In this document: one piece after another, positions 24,596-31,429 of the stretch | Position numbering within the stretch: position 1 is the first letter of the stretch | How the letters are laid out: each line of letters begins with the position of its first letter | DNA from: Pontimonas sp. | Lineage (GTDB): Bacteria > Actinomycetota > Actinomycetes > Actinomycetales > Microbacteriaceae | Direction: 5' to 3' | DNA: 35,970 nt | Assembly: GCA_021741945.1 (NCBI GenBank) | Contig: JAIOWV010000003.1 | Coordinates: 1 to 35,970 of the forward strand | Notes under the pieces: generated by a model | What the model was told of the DNA's origin: nothing | Databases searched by the model: none | The model's input: the letters and a program-made list of their open reading frames with translations, nothing else | Made by a program: the position numbers and the translations under genes

Positions 24596-25204
24596 GTGAC
24601 GACAGAGCAGCCCTCACCGGTACGCCCGCCTAAAAAGCGTCTGACCTCCACGGCCGCCGGGCAAAGCATCTTCATTGGCCTGTGGATTCTGGGCACCCTG
24701 GTCGTCGTCGCGATACTCGCGGGGGCATTTCTCCTGGGTCAATCACTTGGCAGTGACGACGCCGTGGAGAGTGTTGCCGAAGAGGTCGAGGCGCCAGCAA
24801 TTGAGTTCCCCGTTCTTTCTGGGATTCCTGTGGAACCCGGACGGTGGGCCTGGGACGAGCTTCGGGGCGGTGAGTGCATTTCGGGGTTCGACGGGGCATT
24901 CGCCGAAGAGTTCACCGTCGTGGGGTGCGAGGTACCGCACGATGCGCAGGTTGTATCGGCAACGCTTCTGTCTACTCGCGCAGATGACCCGTACCCCGGC
25001 GTTGATGAGGTTGCACAACTCGCCCGGGAAGCCTGTGATGTTAGGGACGTCATTGATTACAGCCTCGTGACGGAGTATGACGACCTGATTGTTGATTACT
25101 CGTATCCGGCAAGTGATGAACAATGGGCGCAGGGCGAGCGCGGTGTCTACTGCTTCGCCCTCCGCTCGTCTGGGGGCACCCTCCAGGGCGATCTCGTCGA
25201 CTAG
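24596..25204 (+). CDS. Septum-formation-domain membrane protein
   Basis: A 202-residue single-span protein. A Pro- and Lys-rich cytoplasmic N-terminus (about 1-22) is followed by a hydrophobic span (about 28-52) and an outer acidic linker. The extracellular domain (about 80-195) has four cysteines in the pattern GGECIS, VGCEVPHDAQVV, REACDV and GVYCFA. This matches the septum formation domain (PF13845-like) found in actinobacteria; the cysteines probably form two disulfides. The GTG start immediately follows the pyrE stop. Its stop overlaps the stop of the methyltransferase gene in a shared CTAG. Confidence 0.8.
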   Translation: MTTEQPSPVRPPKKRLTSTAAGQSIFIGLWILGTLVVVAILAGAFLLGQSLGSDDAVESVAEEVEAPAIEFPVLSGIPVEPGRWAWDELRGGECISGFDGAFAEEFTVVGCEVPHDAQVVSATLLSTRADDPYPGVDEVAQLAREACDVRDVIDYSLVTEYDDLIVDYSYPASDEQWAQGERGVYCFALRSSGGTLQGDLVD

Positions 25205-26043
25205 AGGTAGGGCGCGAGCCGCTTCGCCATGATGGCGTGCGCATCTGGGTGGGCATCAATAGCAACGAAACGTCGCCCGAGTTCGGCAGCGGCGTGAGCT
25301 GTCGTGCCGCTTCCGGAAAAGGGGTCCAAGACCCAATCTCCGGGGTTGCTCGAGGCTTGAATGATGCGGCGCAAGATACCTAAAGGCTTCTGGGTCGCGT
25401 AACCGGTCTTTTCTTGACCGGTGGGACTCACAATGGTGTGCCACCAGACATCGGTAGGTAACTTGCCACGTGCGGCCTTCTCGGCGCCGACGAGACCAGG
25501 GGCCATGTAGGGCTCGCGGTCGATGGCCTCGGAGTTGAAGACGTAATTCCCCGGGTCTTTTACGTACACGAGGATCGTGTCGTGTTTGGTCGGCCAGCGC
25601 TTCTTCGTTTTTCCACCGTAGTCGTAGGCCCAGATGATCTCGTTGAGGAAATTCTCACGTCCAAAAATCATGTCTAACGCGACTTTTGCGTAGTGCACCT
25701 CGTGCCAGTCCAAATGGAGATAGAGCGTTCCCCGGGGCGAGAGAACACGCCAGGTCTGCTCAAGCCTTGGTGCCAGAAACGCCCAGTAATCAGCAAAGCT
25801 GTCGTCGTAACTGAGAAGTTTCTCGAGTGTGAGGTCATACAGCCGGCCACCGAATCCTCCCCGCGTCCCCTCGCCCCCAGAGCGCGCGGAAGTGGTCTTT
25901 CGTACTTGGGTTCGACCGGTGTTGAAAGGCGGGTCAAGGTACGCGAGGGTGATGGACCCATCAGGGATAGCCGCGAGATGGTCAAGGTTGTCGCCCTGGA
26001 GAAGAAGATTTGGCCCGGTCGAATCCCAGGCGAGCGGAGGCAT
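25201..26043 (-). CDS. DNA methyltransferase, N4-cytosine/N6-adenine, beta class, apparently orphan
   Basis: About 280 residues. Motif IV DPPF (37-40, in AYLDPPFNTG) comes before motif I DPFSGSGTT (about 240-248), the order of beta-class enzymes. Between them lie the target-recognition region and WAYDYGGKTKKRWPTKHDTILVYVK blocks. The C-terminus has the SAM-associated LGRRFVAIDAHPDAHAIM. DPPF fits adenine-N6 or cytosine-N4 methylation. No restriction enzyme gene is next to it. The frame could start at a GTG (26049), but the ATG at 26043 lies 6 bases after a TAGCCT -10. It is divergent from the SpoU gene. Confidence 0.88.
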   Translation of the reverse strand: MPPLAWDSTGPNLLLQGDNLDHLAAIPDGSITLAYLDPPFNTGRTQVRKTTSARSGGEGTRGGFGGRLYDLTLEKLLSYDDSFADYWAFLAPRLEQTWRVLSPRGTLYLHLDWHEVHYAKVALDMIFGRENFLNEIIWAYDYGGKTKKRWPTKHDTILVYVKDPGNYVFNSEAIDREPYMAPGLVGAEKAARGKLPTDVWWHTIVSPTGQEKTGYATQKPLGILRRIIQASSNPGDWVLDPFSGSGTTAHAAAELGRRFVAIDAHPDAHAIMAKRLAPYL

Positions 26044-26049
26044 GCCCAC

Positions 26050-26055
26050 AGGCTA
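26050..26055 (-). promoter_or_regulatory. -10 element for the DNA methyltransferase gene (leaderless)
   Basis: Minus-strand TAGCCT, 6 bases before the ATG at 26043. It is back to back with the SpoU gene -10 (26068-26073). Confidence 0.6.
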
Positions 26056-26067
26056 GCGCCTGGTGCC

Positions 26068-26073
26068 TAGGCT
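26068..26073 (+). promoter_or_regulatory. -10 element for the SpoU methyltransferase gene (leaderless)
   Basis: TAGGCT ends 7 bases before the GTG at 26081. An in-frame GTG at 26063 would lie upstream of this element, so the later start is preferred. Confidence 0.55.
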
Positions 26074-26080
26074 AGAGCTC

Positions 26081-26719
26081 GTGACTGGCGAAGAGAACCA
26101 TCCGGAAAAGTCCACCCACGGAGTGGGCCCGTGGGTTGGACCACTCCCCACCGATCCTCGCTTTGACCCGGAGCTTCTTGCTACCGGTGACTCTCGCAAC
26201 GTGGTCGATAAGTATCGCTATTGGACGATGGAAGCAATCGTTGCCGACTTGGACACAAAACGACACAGCTTTCATGTCGCGATTGAGAACTGGCAACACG
26301 ACCTGAACATCGGTTCCATTGTCCGCACGGCCAACGCGTTTCTGGCGGACACCGTCCACATCGTGGGGCGCAAGCGTTGGAATCGACGCGGAGCGATGGT
26401 GACCGATCGCTATCAGCATGTTCTTCACCACGACACGGTTGACGCTTTGGTGAGCTTCGCGAAAACCCACAACCTTCCCATAGTTGCCATCGACAATGTT
26501 CCCCAGTCCAAGCCCATCGAGAAGGTCGTTTTGCCTAAGGAATGCATTCTGCTCTTTGGCCAGGAGGGCCCAGGGCTTTCCTCAGAAGCACTCCAGGCAG
26601 CGTCAATGGCTGTTGAGATTACCCAGTTCGGCTCAACCCGTTCGTTGAACGCGAGCGCTGCAGCGGCGATTGTGATGCATCAGTGGGTGATGCATCACGC
26701 AGATCTAAACCCGGCTTGA
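26081..26719 (+). CDS. TrmH/SpoU-family RNA 2'-O-methyltransferase
   Basis: About 212 residues. The three SPOUT motifs are NIGSIVRTAN (about 76-85), LFGQEGPGLS, and GSTRSLNASAAAAI near the C-terminus, which form the knotted SAM site. These enzymes methylate ribose 2'-OH in tRNA or rRNA. The N-terminal extension before motif 1 is about 65 residues and holds no recognisable RNA-binding domain. The specific RNA target cannot be named. The 3' end overlaps the convergent kinase gene by 15 bases. Confidence 0.9.
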   Translation: MTGEENHPEKSTHGVGPWVGPLPTDPRFDPELLATGDSRNVVDKYRYWTMEAIVADLDTKRHSFHVAIENWQHDLNIGSIVRTANAFLADTVHIVGRKRWNRRGAMVTDRYQHVLHHDTVDALVSFAKTHNLPIVAIDNVPQSKPIEKVVLPKECILLFGQEGPGLSSEALQAASMAVEITQFGSTRSLNASAAAAIVMHQWVMHHADLNPA

Positions 26720-28453
26720 GACCGCCGTCAGGTGCTGGCGTTCGAGGCGCACCACTAGCTGGACGACGCCTTGGTCAGTCGTGAAGCGAGACCACTGGTC
26801 TGGAGCTAACTGATTGAGGTGCAGGGTGCCAAGGCCCACTCGGCTACTGGCGCGATCAGAGCCGTTGTTGCGGATATTTAGCACCAACGCGTCTGACTCG
26901 ATTGTGAATCCAATGCGCACCCAGTCTGCATCACCGTGGCGAACCGCATTGTTGATGGCGTCGACCACCACGGTGTGCACTGCTGGCATGAATTCCCCGG
27001 GGACACTCTCGAGTGGGTTGTCAAAGGACACGTCCAGAATGGCCGACCAGTTTGAGACGAACTGGGCGAGCGCCTCCAGGTCGTTATCCTCATCGGCTGG
27101 CACATCGAGGCGCTCAGCCAGAGCGAGCCGCAGCTTGCGAATCGCAGCGAGCGCCTCATCGACCTGGCCTTCGTCAATGTGTCGCTGGAGATTCAAGATG
27201 GCGGCGAGGAAGTTCCCCCTTACGTCGCCGTGAAGTTGACTCGCCAATTTCTGGCTGACAATCGCCAGCTGGCTCTCCACGTGAAGCTTCTCCAACGTCG
27301 CCCGGTCCATATATTTCTGCAGGTTATCGAGCACAGTTTGTCGCGCCATCTGCACCGTGGGTGGCAGGGAGGCGACTATGACAATCACGAGTGAAATTGC
27401 GTGGACGCTAATGACCCGTGCTGGGTATGCCGCGGAAACGCCTAAGAACTCTGCCAAGGAAATAACCGGTACCGATGAGAACACCATGACGGCCAGGCTC
27501 GCAACGAGCGCCGGTACAACGAATCGTCGCAATCTCGCCAAAATCCAGTTTGCGACTAACCCGAAGACGACAGCTCCGCCAAGCCACGCGAGCGAGAAAA
27601 ACGCGCCGATTATGGGATCGAATACGCGGGAGTACACGATGACGTAAAGGAATGGGGTCACAAGAGCTAGCAATGGCAGACGAAACGGTCCAGATCCAGC
27701 GAACAGCGCGAGGAACTCGAGCAGTCGAATCTTCGGCACCATCTTGGGGGCGTTGACCGACAAGTCGACGCTGACCTTTCTCCATGTCTCATCTGAGAGA
27801 CCGCGGAGCTCATCAAGCGCTGGCTTCGCATCCGAGCGACTCAGGAGGGCTCTTTCTAGTTGGTCTAGCGACCGTTCGGATGATTTGCGAGACTCATCCA
27901 TTTTCTGGTCCACGCGCTCGACCAGGGCTGTTTTCATGGTGGCGACGGCACTTCGGTGAGCGGAGAGTTGTTCTTCGCTCTCGAGCAAATTGTGCAGAAG
28001 TTCTGCTCGTTGTTCCCTGAATCGCACGAGCCCATCAACCGTGTAGGAGCCCAGTGCAAAGCCCACCGTTGCCATCACAACGCTCACGATGAGGCGAGTT
28101 GCGAGCGGGACGTCGTTGGGTAACGACAAAAGATTGAGCCCTGCCACTATGACCGACATACGGGCAATCGCGGAGGCCGACCACACCAGGGTGAGGGCTG
28201 TGAGCGACATTGGCTGAGTTGCACGATTCCGGCCGACTGTTAGGTGACCAATCCACAGCACTAAACCCATGGCAACTTGGCCGACGGTGGCGATAGCGAG
28301 GCCCTTGATGAATCCCTCGAGGGTGTTGAAGCTCGCCGGTTCGTTGAGCACGAAGCCAAAAATCCAGAATGGTGATGAAAACAGGAAGATTGGCAGTGAC
28401 AGCGCGTAGCGCCCACCGATGCGCTCTTTTAGTTCCCTCAGGCGGGGATTCAT
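26705..28453 (-). CDS. Membrane sensor histidine kinase with two membrane bundles
   Basis: A 582-residue kinase. Four spans (about 17-36, 51-71, 86-110, 119-140) are followed by a long cytoplasmic coiled coil (about 143-230), then four more hydrophobic segments (about 245-366), a second coiled-coil stretch, and the kinase core. The likely phosphorylated His is His408 in SQLHGDVRGNF, of the HisKA_3-like type. The ATPase part has the N-box DAINNAVRHG (499-506), a G1-like box with NNG where DNG is usual (529-531), and GLG at 540-542. The start overlaps the response regulator stop as ATGA. No extracellular sensor domain is visible, so it may sense membrane state. Confidence 0.82.
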   Translation of the reverse strand: MNPRLRELKERIGGRYALSLPIFLFSSPFWIFGFVLNEPASFNTLEGFIKGLAIATVGQVAMGLVLWIGHLTVGRNRATQPMSLTALTLVWSASAIARMSVIVAGLNLLSLPNDVPLATRLIVSVVMATVGFALGSYTVDGLVRFREQRAELLHNLLESEEQLSAHRSAVATMKTALVERVDQKMDESRKSSERSLDQLERALLSRSDAKPALDELRGLSDETWRKVSVDLSVNAPKMVPKIRLLEFLALFAGSGPFRLPLLALVTPFLYVIVYSRVFDPIIGAFFSLAWLGGAVVFGLVANWILARLRRFVVPALVASLAVMVFSSVPVISLAEFLGVSAAYPARVISVHAISLVIVIVASLPPTVQMARQTVLDNLQKYMDRATLEKLHVESQLAIVSQKLASQLHGDVRGNFLAAILNLQRHIDEGQVDEALAAIRKLRLALAERLDVPADEDNDLEALAQFVSNWSAILDVSFDNPLESVPGEFMPAVHTVVVDAINNAVRHGDADWVRIGFTIESDALVLNIRNNGSDRASSRVGLGTLHLNQLAPDQWSRFTTDQGVVQLVVRLERQHLTAVSSRV

Positions 28454-29079
28454 CGGTTAGCGCCCACCAGATCGAAGTAGCTCTGGACCAAAGCCGCGCG
28501 TGAGTTGATGTTCGCGCCAGTCGGAAGGCCCAGCCTCTTGATCATCCGGTTGATGGTCTTCGATACCGATTCTTCGGTAACGGAGAGTTCGTTCGCGATT
28601 GCCTGATTCGCAAGGCCTTGGGCTACCAAAAGCAGGACAGCTATCTGGGCAGGTGTCAGATTAACCCTGGGGAGTTCGCCCTTCTCCGCTTTTTCGGCTC
28701 GTTCGATCGACAGCGCAACGGCGTCGACGATGTCGGCTGTCTCGCTCACTTGCTGCTTGATCAGATAGACCATGCCTTTCGGCGCTTCCCCCAAACTGGC
28801 GTGGTGGAGACGAGGGTCGCCGTACGCGCTCAGAACAACAATTCCGAGCTTCGGGAGCTTCTTTCGCAGGTGTGTGGCGATATCAATCCCGGTGGGACCT
28901 GGCCCAAAATCAAGATCACTCACGAGAGCGTCAGGTTTGGTCTGCAAAACCAGCGCGATGGCGTCTGGCGCATTACGAGCGCGGCCAACGATTGTGACAC
29001 CGTTCATCGACAAGGAGTCGGCAACGCCAGAGAGCGTCAGCTGGTGGTCATCGGCCACAACGACGCGTAATTCGGTCAC
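28450..29079 (-). CDS. LuxR/NarL-type response regulator
   Basis: About 209 residues. The receiver domain has the acidic pair in VVVADDH (10-11), the phosphoacceptor Asp55 in VSDLDFG, LSAYGD with its switch Ser, and the conserved Lys in YLIKQQV. The C-terminal LuxR helix-turn-helix is NLTPAQIAVLLLVAQGLANQAIANELSVTEESVSKTINRMIKRLG in shorter blocks such as GLANQAIANELSV. The gene precedes its kinase. An upstream frame to 29130 is open, but the GTG at 29079 gives the usual N-terminus and lies 6 bases after a GATACT -10 hexamer. Confidence 0.92.
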   Translation of the reverse strand: MTELRVVVADDHQLTLSGVADSLSMNGVTIVGRARNAPDAIALVLQTKPDALVSDLDFGPGPTGIDIATHLRKKLPKLGIVVLSAYGDPRLHHASLGEAPKGMVYLIKQQVSETADIVDAVALSIERAEKAEKGELPRVNLTPAQIAVLLLVAQGLANQAIANELSVTEESVSKTINRMIKRLGLPTGANINSRAALVQSYFDLVGANR

Positions 29080-29085
29080 TAGAGA

Positions 29086-29091
29086 AGTATC
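29086..29091 (-). promoter_or_regulatory. -10 element for the response regulator gene (leaderless)
   Basis: Minus-strand GATACT, 6 bases before the GTG at 29079, with no ribosome-binding site. Confidence 0.45.
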
Positions 29092-29123
29092 CCGTGTTCT
29101 GAACCGTGGCGTCCAGGCGAGGC

Positions 29124-29152
29124 CTGGCATGAGGGCTCGAAATCGCTAGACT
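29124..29152 (+). promoter_or_regulatory. purA promoter
   Basis: CTGGCA (29124-29129, four of six matches to the -35 consensus), 17 bases, then TAGACT (29147-29152). Transcription near 29159 would give a leader of about 28 bases that includes AAAGGA at 29175-29180, a normal ribosome-binding site. Confidence 0.5.
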
Positions 29153-29186
29153 GTGTGGGTAAGGGTGGCTTAACAAAGGAATCCTG

Positions 29187-30473
29187 ATGCCCGCCGTTGT
29201 AATTGTCGGAGCCCAATGGGGCGATGAGGGTAAAGGTAAAGCTACCGACCTCATCGCTGAGCGCATCGACTACGTCGTTAAGTTCAATGGCGGCAACAAT
29301 GCCGGCCACACCGTTGTCATCGGTGACGAGAAGTATGCCCTGCACCTTTTGCCCTCGGGGATTTTGACCCCAGGCGTTGTGCCCGTTATTTCCAACGGTG
29401 TTGTTATTGACCCCGAAGTGCTGATGGAAGAGCTCGATGCCCTTGAAGCCCGCGGCATCGATGTTTCAGGCCTGGTGATTAGTTCTCATGCGCACCTCAT
29501 CACGCAGTATCACCGGACCCTGGATAAGGTCACTGAACGCTTCCTCGGTAAGCGCCAGATTGGAACGACCGGCCGCGGAATTGGCCCCACGTACGCCGAC
29601 AAGATCAACCGAGTGGGAATTCGGGTTCAGGACATTTTTGACGAGGGAATCCTGCGTCAGAAGGTGGAGGGTGCTCTCCACCAGAAGAACCACCTGTTGG
29701 TCAAGGTGTACAACCGCCGCGCGATTGAGGTTGATGAGGTGGTGGAGGAGCTTCTCTCCTACCGAGATCGCCTTCGCCCGATGGTTCAAGACACCGCCCT
29801 TCTCCTGCACAAGGCTCTCGAAGACGACAAGACCGTTCTTTTCGAAGGCGGCCAGGCCACCATGCTGGATGTTGACCACGGAACCTATCCGTTTGTCACC
29901 TCCTCCAGCGCAACGGCCGGTGGCGCTGCGACCGGCTCAGGAATCGCACCATGGCGACTCTCTACCGTCATTGGCATCGTCAAGGCGTATACGACCCGGG
30001 TTGGCTCGGGCCCGTTCCCCACTGAGCTCGAGGATGAGTTCGGCGAGTTCTTGCGCGAGAAGGGTCACGAGTTTGGCACCACGACCGGTCGCCCCAGGCG
30101 CTGTGGTTGGTATGACGCTCCGATTGCCCGTTACTCAGCCCGCATCAATGGTGTGACCGACTTTGTCTTGACGAAGCTCGACGTTTTGACGGGTCTCGAG
30201 AAGATTCCCGTCTGCGTGGCCTATGACGTTGATGGCACCCGGGTCGATGAGGTGCCGTGGTCGCAGTCTGATTTCCACCACGCAACGCCAATTTACGAGT
30301 ATTTCCCGGGTTGGAGCGAGGACCTCACCGGTATTCGGGAGTTCGGTGATTTGCCGAAGGCTGCCCAGGATTACGTTCTTGCCCTGGAGGGGATGAGTGG
30401 CGCCCGAATTTCTGCCATCGGTGTTGGCCCCTCGAGGGACGCCATCGTCACTCGCCACGCACTTCTGGACTAG
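29187..30473 (+). CDS. purA: Adenylosuccinate synthetase
   Basis: A 428-residue GTP-dependent enzyme that turns IMP and aspartate into adenylosuccinate, the first step to AMP. The P-loop-like GDEGKGK is at 12-18. FNGGNNAGHTV, IGTTGRGIGPTYADK, FEGGQATMLDVDHGTYPFVTSS (as separate blocks), TTGRPRRCGW and the C-terminal SGARISAIGVGPSRDAI are all canonical. The length is normal. The ATG has AAAGGA 6 bases upstream. Confidence 0.97.
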   Translation: MPAVVIVGAQWGDEGKGKATDLIAERIDYVVKFNGGNNAGHTVVIGDEKYALHLLPSGILTPGVVPVISNGVVIDPEVLMEELDALEARGIDVSGLVISSHAHLITQYHRTLDKVTERFLGKRQIGTTGRGIGPTYADKINRVGIRVQDIFDEGILRQKVEGALHQKNHLLVKVYNRRAIEVDEVVEELLSYRDRLRPMVQDTALLLHKALEDDKTVLFEGGQATMLDVDHGTYPFVTSSSATAGGAATGSGIAPWRLSTVIGIVKAYTTRVGSGPFPTELEDEFGEFLREKGHEFGTTTGRPRRCGWYDAPIARYSARINGVTDFVLTKLDVLTGLEKIPVCVAYDVDGTRVDEVPWSQSDFHHATPIYEYFPGWSEDLTGIREFGDLPKAAQDYVLALEGMSGARISAIGVGPSRDAIVTRHALLD

Positions 30474-30494
30474 TCACGGACGCCCTCCCCTCGG

Positions 30495-30500
30495 TAGGGT
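30495..30500 (+). promoter_or_regulatory. -10 element for the chorismate mutase gene (leaderless)
   Basis: TAGGGT ends 6 bases before the ATG at 30507; no ribosome-binding site is visible. Confidence 0.5.
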
Positions 30501-30506
30501 CGCTCT

Positions 30507-30803
30507 ATGACCGCTGAGATTCCTGCTGAGCTCGCCTCCTTGCGCAAGAGCATCGACAATATCGATGCAGCGCTTGTGCACCTGTTGGCCGAGCGTTTCA
30601 AGGTCACTCAGCAGGTGGGCCGACTGAAGGCTCGCTCGGGCATGCCCCCATCGGACCCGGCCCGCGAGGCGGCGCAGCTTCAGCGACTCCGAGCGCTCGC
30701 TTCGGAAGCGGACCTAGACCCCGCGTTCGCAGAGAAGTTCTTGAGCTTCATTCTTGCTGAAGTTATTCAGCACCACGAAGAGCTAGCTGCTAGCGAGGGG
30801 TAA
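30507..30803 (+). CDS. Chorismate mutase, AroQ type
   Basis: A 98-residue all-helical protein of the AroQ family, which converts chorismate to prephenate for Phe and Tyr synthesis. It has LRKSIDNIDAALVHLLAERFKVTQQVGRLKA in shorter blocks (RKSIDNIDAALVHLL, VGRLKARSG), with catalytic Arg and Lys positions, and DPAREAAQLQRLRALA. There is no signal peptide, so it is cytosolic. Its end overlaps the convergent YqaJ-like gene by 21 bases. Confidence 0.92.
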   Translation: MTAEIPAELASLRKSIDNIDAALVHLLAERFKVTQQVGRLKARSGMPPSDPAREAAQLQRLRALASEADLDPAFAEKFLSFILAEVIQHHEELAASEG

Positions 30804-31376
30804 TTCTCGGTAGAGGTTCTCGGCGACGCCGATGAGTCTCTCAATCAGCGCTTCGTCCCGATTAACGACCACGAACTTGGGTCCGGGCCAGGCAGGAACC
30901 ATGTCGCCCTGCCGTGTTGTCCGGAGCATCCAGCCAAAGACGCAACTCGTGGCGCCGGTCACATAGAGCTGCCACTGCACTTGTCGCTGGTAGTGGCCGG
31001 GCACCGCCCTCCACTCGCCCCAGTCGCGACCGGTGGTTTTGACCTCGGCGATCAAATCATGGCCGGGCGACAGGCCATCGGGGGTGGCCATCTGCCACCG
31101 ATTCTCCGAATCGTCCTTCGCGATGAGCCAGTCGTTTGGCTCTAAGTCGAATTGGGTGGAGAGCTTTTCGATCAGCGCGGATTCCTGCTCCCGACCGAAG
31201 CGCATGTAGTCGTTGTCGGCGATGGGGGTCGGATTTCGCAGAGAGTCCATAACCTCCCTGAATCCTTCCGGCGTGACGGCCTTGGACACCGCTGTTGCGG
31301 TCACGCCGGTGGCGCGGACCTCAAGCCATTTTTCGTAATCGGACGAGGAGACAAGGAAGCGGGAGGGTTCAATCAT
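30783..31376 (-). CDS. YqaJ-like PD-(D/E)XK nuclease
   Basis: A 197-residue protein of the YqaJ/lambda-exonuclease-like family. It has WLEVRATGVTATAVSKAV at the start, FGREQESALIE (Glu at about 65), TPDGL with Asp100, and EVKTT with Glu111 and Lys113, forming a PD-(D/E)XK active site. The QVQWQLYVTGA segment is also typical. Such enzymes are usually phage recombination exonucleases that work with a single-strand annealing protein. None is found nearby, and the neighbours are housekeeping genes. It lies 53 bases downstream of purL on the same strand. Its role here could be chromosomal repair. Confidence 0.85.
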   Translation of the reverse strand: MIEPSRFLVSSSDYEKWLEVRATGVTATAVSKAVTPEGFREVMDSLRNPTPIADNDYMRFGREQESALIEKLSTQFDLEPNDWLIAKDDSENRWQMATPDGLSPGHDLIAEVKTTGRDWGEWRAVPGHYQRQVQWQLYVTGATSCVFGWMLRTTRQGDMVPAWPGPKFVVVNRDEALIERLIGVAENLYRELPLASS

Positions 31377-31429
31377 GACGTCTCAACGCTATCGTGCGCC
31401 CCTGACGCGGGATTTCTTCACCACGGTGC

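Noticed and set aside
5198..31376. PIF1-like helicase, DNA methyltransferase and YqaJ-like nuclease as a defence system
   Set aside because: They are 19-25 kb apart, on different strands and each among housekeeping genes; nothing links them.
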